A DNA stretch of 64,000 nucleotides from Smaragdicoccus niigatensis DSM 44881 = NBRC 103563 (GCF_000380645.1 NZ_AQXZ01000013.1:230964-294963); one strand, 5' to 3'. Positions 25,716 through 34,854 are shown, counted from the first letter of the stretch. Program-made: numbers and translations. Notes: a model not told the origin generated them from the letters alone.

Positions 25716-25760
25716 TCCTGATATCTAGGTGGCGCTGACCACCACCTAGATATCAGGATC
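25714..25760. terminator. Long perfect hairpin at the alcohol dehydrogenase stop
   Basis: 19-bp perfect arms (25714..25732 and 25742..25760) with a 9-nt loop. The arm runs GATCCTGATATCTAGGTGG and is unusually AT-rich for this genome. No T run follows. It includes the last two bases of the dehydrogenase stop codon and ends 40 bp before the methyltransferase. Terminator, processing stem, or a mobile short repeat are all possible. Confidence 0.55.
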
Positions 25761-25799
25761 GACAGTGACCGACCTCCCAACCTCCCATAGCCTGACCCC

Positions 25800-26471
25800 A
25801 TGCCACGTTTGCGAATTCCCGGTTTCGGCTCCTGGGGCGAAGACCCGCTCTGGGCAACGTTCTACGACTGGTCCGTCGAAAACCCGCGGTTTGGGCGAGC
25901 GATCTGGAAGTTCGGCGTCGGCACCAGCCTCGACAAGCTGTATGCCGCCGCCGCCGAAATCGGCAGCCTGCCTGCGGGATCGAAGGTGCTCGACGTCCCG
26001 TGCGGTGGTGGTGTCGCCACCCGCGGGCTGAAGCCGGGCCAGAACATCACATACATCGCCGCGGACATCTCCCAACAGATGTTGGACAAAACGATGGCAG
26101 CCGCGAGAGAACGCGGAGTGGCCGACCAAGTCCACCCACAGGTGTCCGACGTCCACAACCTCCACTTCGCCGATGGCGAGTTCGACCTCGTCGTCAGCTT
26201 CACCGGACTGCACTGCTTCCCCGACCCACACCAGGCGATCCGCGAAATCGGGCGCGTACTGAAACCAGGCGGCCACCTGACCGGAAGCACGCTCCTCCTC
26301 GACGCCTCGTGGCGCTCGAAGCCGATGACCGTGGTCGGAAAACGCGCGAATCTGCTCGGCCCCGGGCTGACGACAACGCAACTCGAGAGCTGGCTGGCCG
26401 AAGCCGGCCTGACCAGCATCAAGGTCGACATTTCCGGCGCGATCGGATACTTCCGGGCCGTTCGCCGATAG
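25800..26471 (+). CDS. Class I SAM-dependent methyltransferase
   Basis: 223 aa, ATG start. SAM motif I KVLDVPCGGGVATRG (about residues 62-76), motif II with YIAADIS, post-motif FDLVVSFTGLHCFPDP and GRVLKPGGHL. UbiE/Methyltransf_11 type. The acceptor cannot be inferred. Separated from the dehydrogenase by the long hairpin and so probably its own unit. Confidence 0.9.
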   Translation: MPRLRIPGFGSWGEDPLWATFYDWSVENPRFGRAIWKFGVGTSLDKLYAAAAEIGSLPAGSKVLDVPCGGGVATRGLKPGQNITYIAADISQQMLDKTMAAARERGVADQVHPQVSDVHNLHFADGEFDLVVSFTGLHCFPDPHQAIREIGRVLKPGGHLTGSTLLLDASWRSKPMTVVGKRANLLGPGLTTTQLESWLAEAGLTSIKVDISGAIGYFRAVRR

Positions 26472-26522
26472 AGCGAAACGCCCGAAATCTTTGGGGCACT
26501 TGAGATTGGCTCAGTTATCACG

Positions 26523-26550
26523 GTGTTGCACGGACATCAGACGGCAACAC
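26523..26550. promoter_or_regulatory. Inverted repeat upstream of the sdh1 operon
   Basis: GTGTTGC-N14-GCAACAC, perfect 7-bp arms, 43 bp before the first gene of the sdh1 operon (26593). It is the only strong symmetry in this 121-bp gap and is a candidate activator or repressor site. No clear -35/-10 pair could be assigned. Confidence 0.45.
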
Positions 26551-26592
26551 AGGTACTGTGCTCAATGTCACCGAACTCATCGGAGGTGCCCG

Positions 26593-26886
26593 ATGGCAGC
26601 AACCGAATTCAACGACCTGCACGTAGCGATCAAGAGCCTCAAGGCTGCGCTACACGACCTTTCTGTGCGCTATGGACCGGCCACCGGACTGTTGCGCATA
26701 CAAAACGACATCGAGCGGTTGACGATCGACGTCAACGACCTCGATACCACTCCTCTGCACTCCGTCACGGTGGGTTCGCAGCCCACTGAGGCGATCTACG
26801 TGCCTGAGCTACGGTCCGACGAAGCCGCCTGGATGGGCGCGCAAGACGAGGGCCTGGGCTTCCACTCACGCAAGCGCACCCAGTGA
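26593..26886 (+). CDS. Small conserved protein at the head of the sdh1 operon
   Basis: 97 aa from ATG 26593 with GGAGG 7 nt upstream; the longer frame extends across the promoter. Soluble, helical first half (IKSLKAALHDLSVRYGPATG), acidic middle, and a C-terminus with EAAWMGAQDEGLGFHSRKR. Its size and place match the small conserved hypothetical gene that precedes the sdh1 genes in mycobacteria (97 aa in the Rv0250c position, as I remember it). Its stop overlaps the start of the membrane subunit (4 nt). Role unknown. Confidence 0.75.
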   Translation: MAATEFNDLHVAIKSLKAALHDLSVRYGPATGLLRIQNDIERLTIDVNDLDTTPLHSVTVGSQPTEAIYVPELRSDEAAWMGAQDEGLGFHSRKRTQ

Positions 26887-27698
26887 GCGCACCGGTCCGG
26901 GCGCAGAGCGGGGTTTTCTCTTCCACTCGAGCGAAAATCAGCGTCCGGACCTTGCGCACCGATCGGTGGTGGGTTCCCCCGCTATTGACGGTCGTGGGTC
27001 TTCTCGCGTTCATCGCCTATGCCACGACCCGCGCCTTCTGGGACGCTGCATTCTTCGTCCCGGAGTACCACTACCTCACGCCCTTCTACTCACCATGTGT
27101 GACGCAGGGCTGTGGGGACGCCGCGGACTTCGGCATGCTGCCGTTCGAGCTACCGCCCTTCATCCCGAAGGGCTTCCTCGTTCTGCCGTTCCTGCTGGGT
27201 TTCCGACTGACGTGCTACTACTACCGCAAGGCCTACTACCGGGCCTTCTGGGCGTCACCGCCGGCGTGTGCGGTCGCCGAACCGCATGCGAAGTACTCCG
27301 GTGAGACGCGGTTTCCGCTCATCATCCAGAACTCCCACCGGTACTTCTTCTACTTCGCCACGATCGTCTCGCTGATCAACACCTACGACGCGATCAACGC
27401 ATTCCATGGCAAGGACGGCGGGTTCGGCATCGGACTCGGATCGCTCGTCCTCCTGGGCAACGTCATCATGCTGTGGGCGTACACATTGTCGTGTCACTCC
27501 TGCCGTCACATCACCGGCGGACGCCTCAAGCATTTCTCGAAACACCCTGTGCGCTACCGCATCTGGACCTTCGTTTCGAAACTCAACACCCGGCACATGC
27601 TGCTGGCGTGGATCACTCTCGGCACCCTCACGCTGACCGACTTCTACGTCATGCTCGTCGCCAGCAACACCATCTCTGACCTGCGTATCTTTAACTAA
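26883..27698 (+). CDS. sdhC: Succinate dehydrogenase Sdh1 membrane anchor, cysteine-rich
   Basis: 271 aa, GTG start overlapping the previous stop (GTGA). Five hydrophobic segments at about residues 32-50, 95-112, 152-170, 184-204 and 235-258. Two cysteine groups sit near membrane ends: PCVTQGCGD (Cys72, Cys77) and LSCHSCRH (Cys204, His205, Cys207, His209). The M. smegmatis Sdh1 structure was reported to hold a Rieske-type 2Fe-2S cluster inside the membrane subunit, and these Cys/His residues fit that. Encoded directly upstream of the flavoprotein and iron-sulfur subunits. Symbol given for function within this operon. Confidence 0.85.
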   Translation: MSAPVRAQSGVFSSTRAKISVRTLRTDRWWVPPLLTVVGLLAFIAYATTRAFWDAAFFVPEYHYLTPFYSPCVTQGCGDAADFGMLPFELPPFIPKGFLVLPFLLGFRLTCYYYRKAYYRAFWASPPACAVAEPHAKYSGETRFPLIIQNSHRYFFYFATIVSLINTYDAINAFHGKDGGFGIGLGSLVLLGNVIMLWAYTLSCHSCRHITGGRLKHFSKHPVRYRIWTFVSKLNTRHMLLAWITLGTLTLTDFYVMLVASNTISDLRIFN

Positions 27699-27719
27699 TT
27701 TCAAGGAGGCTCGCCCCCG

Positions 27720-29621
27720 ATGGCGGAAGTCGAGCGGCACAAGTACGACGTGGTGGTCATCGGGGCAGGCGGAGCTGGGCTGCGCGCGGTCATCGAGGCC
27801 CGCCAGCGCGGGCACTCGGTCGCGGTGGTCTGCAAATCCCTCTTCGGCAAGGCGCACACCGTCATGGCTGAGGGCGGCTGCGCCGCCGCGATGGGCAACG
27901 CGAACAGCAAGGACAGCTGGGAGGTGCACTTCCGCGACACCATGCGCGGCGGGAAGTTCCTCAACAACTGGCGCATGGCCGAGCTGCACGCGAAGGAAGC
28001 CCCGGACCGCGTGTGGGAACTCGAAACCTACGGTGCCCTGTTCGACCGGACCGCGGACGGCCGAATCAGCCAGCGCAACTTCGGTGGCCACACTTACCCG
28101 CGCCTCGCGCACGTCGGTGACCGCACCGGCCTCGAGCTGATCCGCACAATGCAGCAGAAGATCGTCTCGCTGCAGCAGGAAGACTTCGCCGCGACTGGCG
28201 ACTACGAATCCCGCATCAAGGTGTTCGCCGAAGTCACCATCACTGAGCTGCTCAAAGACGGCGACGCGATTTCTGGAGCGTTCGGCTACTACCGCGAATC
28301 CGGCGGGTTCGTCGCCTTCGAGGCACCGGCGATCGTGCTCGCCACCGGCGGCATCGGCAAGTCGTACAAGGTCACGTCGAACTCGTGGGAGTACACGGGT
28401 GACGGCCACGCTCTCGCCCTGCGCGCCGGCGCGACGCTCATCAACATGGAGTTCCTGCAGTTCCACCCGACGGGCATGGTCTGGCCGCCGAGTGTGAAGG
28501 GCATTCTCGTCACCGAAGGTGTTCGCGGTGACGGTGGAGTCCTCAAGAACTCCGAGGACAAGCGCTTCATGTTCGAATACATCCCGCCGGTCTTCAAAGG
28601 GCAGTACGCGGAGACCATCGAAGAAGCCGACCAGTGGCTCAAGGACAACGACTCGGCTCGCCGCACGCCGGACCTCCTCCCCCGCGACGAGGTCGCCCGC
28701 GCGATCAACTCCGAGGTCAAGGCTGGTCGCGGCACCAAGCACGGCGGCGTCTACCTCGACATCGCCTCCCGTCTGCCCGCGGACGAGATCCGTCGTCGCC
28801 TGCCCTCGATGCACCACCAGTTCCTCGAACTCGCCGATGTCGACATCACCAAAGAACCCATGGAAGTGGGACCGACGTGCCACTACGTCATGGGCGGCAT
28901 CGAGGTGGACCCGGACACCGCTGCAGCCACCGTTCCCGGTCTCTTCGCAGCCGGGGAATGCTCTGGCGGCATGCACGGCTCGAACCGCCTGGGCGGTAAC
29001 TCGCTGTCTGACCTGCTCGTCTTCGGACGTCGCGCGGGTCTTGGCGCCTCCGAGTACGTCGAAGGCCTGAAGAAACAGCCGCAGGTCACCGAGGCTGACA
29101 TCGACCAGGCGGCGGCGAGCGCACTGACACCGTTCCATGCTCCCGCCGATGGCAAGCCGGAGAACCCGTACACGCTGCACTCGGATCTGCAGCAGTCGAT
29201 GAACGATCTCGTCGGAATCATCCGCAAGCACGACGAAGTCGAGGAGGCGATCGATCACCTCGACCAACTCCGCAGCCGGATGGTCCGCGTCGTCGCCGAG
29301 GGCGGCCGTGAATTCAACCCCGGTTGGCATCTCGCCCTCGACCTCAAGAACATGCTGATCGTCAGCGAATGCGTCGCGAAAGCGGCGCTGCTCCGGACCG
29401 AGAGTCGTGGCGGCCACACCCGCGACGACTTCCCGAAGATGGACCCACAGTGGCGCAACAAGCTGCTCGTGTGCTCGGTCGACCGGAAGGGCAACGTCAA
29501 GGTCGAGGCAGAGGATCAAAAGCCGATGCGGCCGGAACTTCTCGACCTGTTCGAGATCACCGAACTCGAGAAGTACTACAACCCGTCTGAAATTGCCGGC
29601 CACAAACAGCGGGAGGCATAG
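27720..29621 (+). CDS. sdhA: Succinate dehydrogenase/fumarate reductase flavoprotein subunit
   Basis: 633 aa, ATG with AAGGAGG upstream. FAD motif VVVIGAGGAGLRAVIEA (about residues 11-27), covalent-FAD His46 in GKAHTVMAEGG, substrate-site region NMEFLQFHPTGM (about 242-253) and HYVMGGIEVDPDT, then GGMHGSNRLGGNSL. It oxidises succinate in the Sdh1 complex, feeding electrons to menaquinone via SdhB and the anchor. The TAG stop directly abuts the ATG of sdhB. Confidence 0.96.
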   Translation: MAEVERHKYDVVVIGAGGAGLRAVIEARQRGHSVAVVCKSLFGKAHTVMAEGGCAAAMGNANSKDSWEVHFRDTMRGGKFLNNWRMAELHAKEAPDRVWELETYGALFDRTADGRISQRNFGGHTYPRLAHVGDRTGLELIRTMQQKIVSLQQEDFAATGDYESRIKVFAEVTITELLKDGDAISGAFGYYRESGGFVAFEAPAIVLATGGIGKSYKVTSNSWEYTGDGHALALRAGATLINMEFLQFHPTGMVWPPSVKGILVTEGVRGDGGVLKNSEDKRFMFEYIPPVFKGQYAETIEEADQWLKDNDSARRTPDLLPRDEVARAINSEVKAGRGTKHGGVYLDIASRLPADEIRRRLPSMHHQFLELADVDITKEPMEVGPTCHYVMGGIEVDPDTAAATVPGLFAAGECSGGMHGSNRLGGNSLSDLLVFGRRAGLGASEYVEGLKKQPQVTEADIDQAAASALTPFHAPADGKPENPYTLHSDLQQSMNDLVGIIRKHDEVEEAIDHLDQLRSRMVRVVAEGGREFNPGWHLALDLKNMLIVSECVAKAALLRTESRGGHTRDDFPKMDPQWRNKLLVCSVDRKGNVKVEAEDQKPMRPELLDLFEITELEKYYNPSEIAGHKQREA

Positions 29622-30374
29622 ATGTCGTACGACGCGAAGTTCCGAGTGTGGCGCGGAGACCAGTCCGGTGGCGAGTTGCGCGACTACACCGTCGAGGTCA
29701 ACGAGGGTGAGGTCGTTCTCGACATCATCCATCGCCTGCAGGCGACCCAGAGTCCGGACCTGGCGGTGCGCTGGAACTGCAAGGCCGGAAAGTGCGGTTC
29801 GTGCTCGGCCGAGGTCAATGGACGCCCCCGACTGCTGTGCATGACCCGCATGTCGACGTTCACTGAGGACGAGGTCATCACGGTGACCCCGATGCGGACG
29901 TTCCCCGTCATGCGCGATCTCGTCACCGACGTGTCGTTCAACTACCAGAAGGCGCGCGAAGTTCAGTCCTTCACTCCCCCAGCGGATCTCAAGCCGGGCG
30001 AGTACCGGATGCAGCAGGTCGACGTCGAGCGGTCGCAGGAATTCCGCAAGTGCATCGAATGCTTCCTCTGTCAGAACACGTGCCACGTCGTCCGCGACCA
30101 CGAGGACAACAAGGAAGCGTTTTCGGGTCCTCGATTCCTCATGCGAATCGCGGAACTCGAGATGCATCCCCTCGACGTCGCCGACCGCCGGGTCACCGCG
30201 CAGGACGACCACGGACTCGGCCTCTGCAACATCACCAAGTGCTGCACCGAGGTGTGTCCGGAGCACATCAAGATCACCGACAACGCGCTCATTCCGATGA
30301 AGGAACGCGTCGCCGACCGCAAGTACGACCCGATCGTGTGGCTGGGCAGCAAGATCTTCCGGCGGAATCCCTAG
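29622..30374 (+). CDS. sdhB: Succinate dehydrogenase/fumarate reductase iron-sulfur subunit
   Basis: 250 aa. 2Fe-2S ligands in WNCKAGKCGSCSAEVNG and a later Cys in RLLCM (about residues 51-72); 4Fe-4S/3Fe-4S ligands in CIECFLCQNTC (about 144-154) and KCCTEVCPEHIK (about 206-217). Last gene of the sdh1 operon; zero spacing from sdhA. The AraC-type gene follows 16 bp later but is functionally unrelated. Confidence 0.96.
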   Translation: MSYDAKFRVWRGDQSGGELRDYTVEVNEGEVVLDIIHRLQATQSPDLAVRWNCKAGKCGSCSAEVNGRPRLLCMTRMSTFTEDEVITVTPMRTFPVMRDLVTDVSFNYQKAREVQSFTPPADLKPGEYRMQQVDVERSQEFRKCIECFLCQNTCHVVRDHEDNKEAFSGPRFLMRIAELEMHPLDVADRRVTAQDDHGLGLCNITKCCTEVCPEHIKITDNALIPMKERVADRKYDPIVWLGSKIFRRNP

Positions 30375-30390
30375 TTCGTATCCTGAAGAT

Positions 30391-31140
30391 GTGAGCGCTG
30401 AGCACAGCACCAGTGCGCGGTACGTCGAGTTCGCGCCGCCGCAACCGCTGCGCGCCTACGTGCAGTGTCTGTGGGCGCGCCGCAGCGCTGCGGTGCCACG
30501 CACTCATCTCGTCTTTCCCGACGGCTGTGCAGACATCATCGCGACGGACAGTTCGGTGCACATTGCCGGACCGATGACGGTCGCCGAATCGGTCGATCTC
30601 GGCCCCCGCGCACTGGTTGCCGGCATTCGATTCCGTCCGGGCGCCGCGTCGGCTGCGCTCGGTGTGAGTGCAATGACCCTACTGAATTCGAATCCACCGA
30701 TCGGCGGTCTCTGGGGACGCGAAGGTGACCGAATGACGTCGAGACTCACGTCCGTGGAATCCGCGCGCGAACGTCTGATCCTTCTGGCCGACGCGATGAT
30801 CGCGCGACTGCCAGAGATCGACGAACCCGACGACATCGCGATCACCGCGGGTCAGCAGCTCACCCGACAGCCCGAGATCCCGATTGCCGAGATGGCCTCG
30901 CAGCTCGGCCTGAGCGAACGGCAACTGCGCCGACGGATTTCGGAATCTGTAGGCTACTCACCCCGAACGTTGGCCCGCATCATGCGTTTTCAGCGATTCC
31001 TCGCGGCCCGTGAGAGCAGCCCGGACTCCGCCATCGCCGATCTCGCGGCGTCGGCCGGCTACGCGGATCAACCACACCTCACGCGTGAGTGCCGCGAGCT
31101 CAGTGGCCTGACGCCGGCCCAATTACTCAATCGCGACTGA
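30391..31140 (+). CDS. AraC family transcriptional regulator
   Basis: 249 aa, GTG start. An N-terminal ~120-residue domain with VFPDGCADIIAT and GPMTVAESV (DUF6597 type, common in actinobacterial AraC proteins) is followed by a C-terminal double HTH: IAEMASQLGLSERQLRRRIS and IADLAASAGYADQPHLTREC, ending in the GLTPAQLL motif. Ligand unknown. The VOC gene downstream, separated by a perfect inverted repeat, may be its target. Confidence 0.9.
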   Translation: MSAEHSTSARYVEFAPPQPLRAYVQCLWARRSAAVPRTHLVFPDGCADIIATDSSVHIAGPMTVAESVDLGPRALVAGIRFRPGAASAALGVSAMTLLNSNPPIGGLWGREGDRMTSRLTSVESARERLILLADAMIARLPEIDEPDDIAITAGQQLTRQPEIPIAEMASQLGLSERQLRRRISESVGYSPRTLARIMRFQRFLAARESSPDSAIADLAASAGYADQPHLTRECRELSGLTPAQLLNRD

Positions 31141-31151
31141 TGTCCGATTCG

Positions 31152-31179
31152 TTCAAGACCATCAGCGCCCGGTCTTGAA
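31152..31179. promoter_or_regulatory. Inverted repeat between AraC and VOC genes
   Basis: TTCAAGACC-N10-GGTCTTGAA, perfect 9-bp arms, 11 bp after the AraC stop and 10 bp before the VOC start. It could be a hairpin ending the AraC transcript or a binding site in front of the VOC gene. The VOC start lacks a good ribosome site, so the structure may also affect its translation. Confidence 0.55.
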
Positions 31180-31189
31180 TGATCGAGTC

Positions 31190-31582
31190 ATGAGCACTCC
31201 ACGATTTGACCTGGTCGGCATCGTCGTCAACGACATGGCCGCCGCACTCGCCTTCTACCGCGCTCTCGGAATGGACATCCCCACGGAAGCCGACACCGAA
31301 CCGCACGTCGAAGTGACGCTTCCGGGCGGCCTCCGAATTGCCTGGGACGCCGTCAGCACGATCCAATCCTTCGATCCCGACTTCCAGCCGAGCCAAGGCA
31401 ACACCATGGGCCTCGCCTTCGCGCTGGACTCACCCGGTGACGTCGACGACACGTACAAGCGCCTCGTGACCGCCGGATACACGGGCCACAAAGACCCATG
31501 GGACGCCTTCTGGGGTCAGCGGTACGCGATTGTGCACGATCCCGATGGTCACGGCGTCGATCTCTTCGCCCCGCTCGGTTAG
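31190..31582 (+). CDS. VOC (glyoxalase/dioxygenase-like) family protein
   Basis: 130 aa from ATG 31190. Two beta-alpha-beta-beta-beta units: the first with VGIVVNDMAAALAFYRALGM, the second with YAIVHDPDGHGVDLFAP at the C-terminus. Such single-domain VOC proteins include antibiotic-binding proteins and lyases; metal ligands are incomplete (Glu in HVEVTL, His/Asp in DPDGHGVD). The stop overlaps the convergent hydrolase stop by 4 nt. Confidence 0.85.
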   Translation: MSTPRFDLVGIVVNDMAAALAFYRALGMDIPTEADTEPHVEVTLPGGLRIAWDAVSTIQSFDPDFQPSQGNTMGLAFALDSPGDVDDTYKRLVTAGYTGHKDPWDAFWGQRYAIVHDPDGHGVDLFAPLG

Positions 31583-32472
31583 CCCCGCGGGTTGTCGATG
31601 AACTGGATGATGAGCTTGGCAACCTCTTCGGGGTGCGATCGCTGAACCCAGTGACCGGCATCGATCTGTCGGTGGACGAGGTTCGGGACCCGTCGTGCGG
31701 CTTCGTCGATGAGGCCTTTGTGCACGAAGGGGTCCTTCGTCGTCTCAATGACCTGCACCGGAAGGTTGGTTCGGCCTTCGCCCGGATTCAGCAACTTCGG
31801 AATGAAGTTCGCGCGGTACATACCGACGCCGTACGCACCGTCCTTCTGCAGTTCCGCAGGTGTCGGCAGATCCTCTGGTCGGAGTCCCTCGATCTTCCCG
31901 ACGACGGCCGGGAAGATCTTGTCGAGGCCGTTCCGCCACAGGAACGGCGCGACGAGCGGCAATTGGAACATCATGATGTACCAGGACTTCGCGAGTTGCC
32001 CGGCCAAGGAGCCAAGGCTTTCGGCATCCGGCTTCACCAGTCCGCGGAGCCAGTGTGCAGCGTGATCGAGGGCCGGCGCACCGAAGTACGTGTACGTCGA
32101 AATATGTTCTGCGACATGCGGATCGAGCACCGCTTCCCACGACTGAATCGAGCCCCAGTCGTGCGCCACGAGATGGACCTTGCGGCCCCGCGGCACGACC
32201 TGATCGAGGACCGACGCCAGATCGGCAACCAGCAGATCGAGTCCGTACCCACCGAACTTCTCGCCCGGTTGCGATCCACCGGTGCCGCGCACGTCATATG
32301 TGACGACGTGGAATCGACTGGTCAGGCGTTCGATGACCGGAAGCCACACGTCGGAGTTGTCCGGGTATCCGTGGACGAGCAGGATCGTCGAGTTGTTGCG
32401 GTCTCCCCACTCACGAGCGCGGAGTGCAATGCCATTCGCGCCGGTGACGGGACGCTCGACCGCACTAGACAT
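31579..32472 (-). CDS. Alpha/beta hydrolase, epoxide-hydrolase/haloalkane-dehalogenase type
   Basis: 297 aa from ATG 32472, overlapping the dehydrogenase stop by 8 nt. Oxyanion motif VHGYPDN (residues 33-39), nucleophile elbow VAHDWGS with Asp105, which marks the epoxide hydrolase/dehalogenase branch rather than esterases, and catalytic His in DAGHWVQ near the C-terminus. A long cap (about 130-230). Last gene of the HAD-APH-ACAD-MDR operon. Probably opens an epoxide or hydrolyses a related group on the operon's substrate. Confidence 0.88.
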   Translation of the reverse strand: MSSAVERPVTGANGIALRAREWGDRNNSTILLVHGYPDNSDVWLPVIERLTSRFHVVTYDVRGTGGSQPGEKFGGYGLDLLVADLASVLDQVVPRGRKVHLVAHDWGSIQSWEAVLDPHVAEHISTYTYFGAPALDHAAHWLRGLVKPDAESLGSLAGQLAKSWYIMMFQLPLVAPFLWRNGLDKIFPAVVGKIEGLRPEDLPTPAELQKDGAYGVGMYRANFIPKLLNPGEGRTNLPVQVIETTKDPFVHKGLIDEAARRVPNLVHRQIDAGHWVQRSHPEEVAKLIIQFIDNPRG

Positions 32473-33628
32473 CAGTGCCCCCGACCTGCTTGGGGTCGAT
32501 GAGGATCTTGGCGTGGCGTTCGGGGCTTCCAAGCGCGGTAAACGCGGCGTCGACGCCGCCGAGGCCGACCGTCCCCGTGATGAGGGGCCGCACGTCGACC
32601 TTGCCGTCCGCGAGCATGTGGAGCGTGTCGCGGAACTCGATCGGCAAGTAGCCGAGCACGAACCGGATGTCGATCTCCTTGTTGATCGCCAGCGACGGCC
32701 GGAACTTGTCGAAGTCCATGCACACACCGACGACGATCACCCGTGAGCGCAATGGCGCCGCCGCGATGATGTTGTCGATCATCCCGGGGACGCCGACGCA
32801 CTCGAAAATCACGGCCGACTTGGCGTCGACCTGGCCGGCAAGTTCGGCTGCGCGGAACATCGGCTCCCACGGCAACGGCGAACGTCGCATGAGGGACATC
32901 GCACTGATGCCGAGGTCGAACAATGCCTCACCGGAGACGAGGTGTCCCCGATCTTCGAGGTCATCATACGGCGAGGTCTCGCCGGGATGCACCACGACGT
33001 GGGCACCCATCTTCTCGGCGAGCGCGCGGCGCGCCGGCGAGAAGTCGCTGGCGACGATATGCCGCACACCCTTCGCCTTCAGCATGCCGATGACGGCCAA
33101 TCCAATGGGCCCACAACCGATGACGATGGCGGTGTCGCCCTTGCCGACTCCCGATCGGCGAACCGCGTGCCAACCGACCGCCATGGGTTCAGTGAGGGCC
33201 GCTTCCTCGGTCGACAGACCGTTGGGAACGGTGAAGCACATGGACTCCTCCGCGACCACCTGCTCGGCGTAGGCGCCCGGCGCAAGTTCGGAGAATCCGG
33301 TCGGATGTGCGAGTCCCTCGTTCCGGCGAATCGGCATCGCGACGACGCGCGTTCCGGGCTTCCATCGCTTTCGCGTGCCCTTGCCGTACTCGGCGATCTC
33401 GCCGATGAATTCGTGCCCCATGACGACCTTGTGGTCGGCCCGCATCATCGACAGGACGCCGACCAGAGCAGCGTCATCGGCGAGCTGATCGGCGTGGTGA
33501 CGTGCGTGCAGGTCGGAGCCGCAGATGCCGCAACGGAGAACCTCGAGGACGACCTGACCGCGACCGGGCTTTGGCGCCGGCAGGTCGGCGAGCTCGAAAA
33601 CACCGTTCTGGACAGTCAGTGCCTTCAT
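32465..33628 (-). CDS. Zinc-binding MDR alcohol dehydrogenase
   Basis: 387 aa. Catalytic zinc site: Cys in [14 protein letters not shown] (about residues 33-46) and MGHEFIGEI (about 69-77); Rossmann motif [13 protein letters not shown] (about 169-181) followed by Asp in IVASDFSP, favouring NAD(H). The four-cysteine structural-zinc lobe is absent, replaced by [14 protein letters not shown]. The ATG overlaps the acyl-CoA dehydrogenase stop (ATGA). In the operon it would oxidise a hydroxyl to a ketone, consistent with hydroxyacyl substrates. Confidence 0.9.
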   Translation of the reverse strand: MKALTVQNGVFELADLPAPKPGRGQVVLEVLRCGICGSDLHARHHADQLADDAALVGVLSMMRADHKVVMGHEFIGEIAEYGKGTRKRWKPGTRVVAMPIRRNEGLAHPTGFSELAPGAYAEQVVAEESMCFTVPNGLSTEEAALTEPMAVGWHAVRRSGVGKGDTAIVIGCGPIGLAVIGMLKAKGVRHIVASDFSPARRALAEKMGAHVVVHPGETSPYDDLEDRGHLVSGEALFDLGISAMSLMRRSPLPWEPMFRAAELAGQVDAKSAVIFECVGVPGMIDNIIAAAPLRSRVIVVGVCMDFDKFRPSLAINKEIDIRFVLGYLPIEFRDTLHMLADGKVDVRPLITGTVGLGGVDAAFTALGSPERHAKILIDPKQVGGTDV

Positions 33629-34854
33629 CCGTCGTCTCCTTTTCGATGCTTCGCCAGTTCAGTCCGTGCAAGAGCATTCTTGTGCACTTCGTCCGGCCCG
33701 TCCGCGAATCGCAATGTCCGAATCCCGGCAAAAGCGTTGGCGAGCGGGAAATCCTGCGACAAACCGCCCGCGCCGTGCACTTGGATGGCTTTGTCGAGAA
33801 TCCACTGCACGGTGGACGGCGTCGCGATCTTGATCGCTTGGATCTCGGAGTGCGCGCCCTTGTTCCCGACCGTGTCCATGAGCCAGGCGGTCTTGAGCAC
33901 GAGCAAACGCAGCTGCTCGATCCGGATGCGCGATTCCGCGATCCAGTCGCGAATGACTCCCTGTTCGGAGATCGGCTTCCCGAACGCAACGCGACTTTCG
34001 GCGCGGGCGCACATGAGCTCGATTGCACGTTCGGCAACACCGATCGACCGCATGCAGTGATGAATGCGTCCCGGCCCGAGTCGAGCCTGCGCGATCGCGA
34101 AACCGGAGCCCTCGTCGGAGATGAGATTCGAGACGGGAACGCGGACGTCGGTGAAGGTCAGCTCCGCGTGCCCGCCGTGCTCGTGATCGTCGTACCCGAA
34201 CACCTCCATGCCCCGGCGAATCTCGAGGCCCGGAGTATCACGCGGGACGAGAATCATCGACTGCTGACGGTGCCGCGCCGCGGAGGGGTCGGTCTTACCC
34301 ATGACGATGAAGATCGTGCAGTTCGGGTTCATCGCCCCGGTGATCCACCACTTGCGCCCGTTGAGAACGTAGTCGTCGCCGTCGCGCTCGATGCGCGTCG
34401 CGATATTCGTCGCATCCGACGAGGCCACGTCCGGCTCCGTCATCGCGAATGCCGAACGGATCTCGCCACTGAGAAGGGGATCAAGCCACCGCTCGCGCTG
34501 CTCCGGAGTGCCGAATTGAGCCAGCACCTCCATGTTCCCGGTGTCCGGGGCGGCGCAGTTCAACGCTGCGGGTGCGATGTGGATGCTGCGTCCCGTGATC
34601 TCCGCGAGCGGCGCGTACTGGAGATTCGTCAGTCCCGCGCCGTGCTCCCCCGGCAGGAAGATGTTCCAGAAACCCCGACGGCGCGCTTCTTCGCGCAACT
34701 CCCCGAGGACCGGCACGGAGTCCCAGGCCCAGCGATCGTCGAGGTCGGCGAGCTGGGCGTGGAAGGTCGCTTCCGCGGGATGGACGTGCTGATCCATGAA
34801 ATCGAGGAGACCTGCGCGCAGTTCCTCGGTGCGGCTGTCGAAGGCGAACTCCAT
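33625..34854 (-). CDS. Acyl-CoA dehydrogenase, ACAD10/11-like
   Basis: 409 aa. N-terminal helical domain, FAD-contact [16 protein letters not shown] (about residues 133-148), [10 protein letters not shown], then the substrate and FAD region in the C-terminal four-helix bundle: [20 protein letters not shown] and [19 protein letters not shown]10/11-type enzymes have this DVASSDATN and GAMNP wording. Its start shares one base with the APH gene stop (TGATG) and its stop overlaps the MDR gene. The combination with an APH-type kinase indicates a 4-hydroxyacyl-CoA or related pathway. Confidence 0.92.
   Translation of the reverse strand: MEFAFDSRTEELRAGLLDFMDQHVHPAEATFHAQLADLDDRWAWDSVPVLGELREEARRRGFWNIFLPGEHGAGLTNLQYAPLAEITGRSIHIAPAALNCAAPDTGNMEVLAQFGTPEQRERWLDPLLSGEIRSAFAMTEPDVASSDATNIATRIERDGDDYVLNGRKWWITGAMNPNCTIFIVMGKTDPSAARHRQQSMILVPRDTPGLEIRRGMEVFGYDDHEHGGHAELTFTDVRVPVSNLISDEGSGFAIAQARLGPGRIHHCMRSIGVAERAIELMCARAESRVAFGKPISEQGVIRDWIAESRIRIEQLRLLVLKTAWLMDTVGNKGAHSEIQAIKIATPSTVQWILDKAIQVHGAGGLSQDFPLANAFAGIRTLRFADGPDEVHKNALARTELAKHRKGDDG

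Noticed and set aside
27255..30410. A 1051-codon open frame on the minus strand opposite sdhA/sdhB
   Set aside because: It is the antisense shadow of two well-conserved Sdh genes; the translation is Arg/Val/Asp-rich without any domain, as expected from high-GC third positions.
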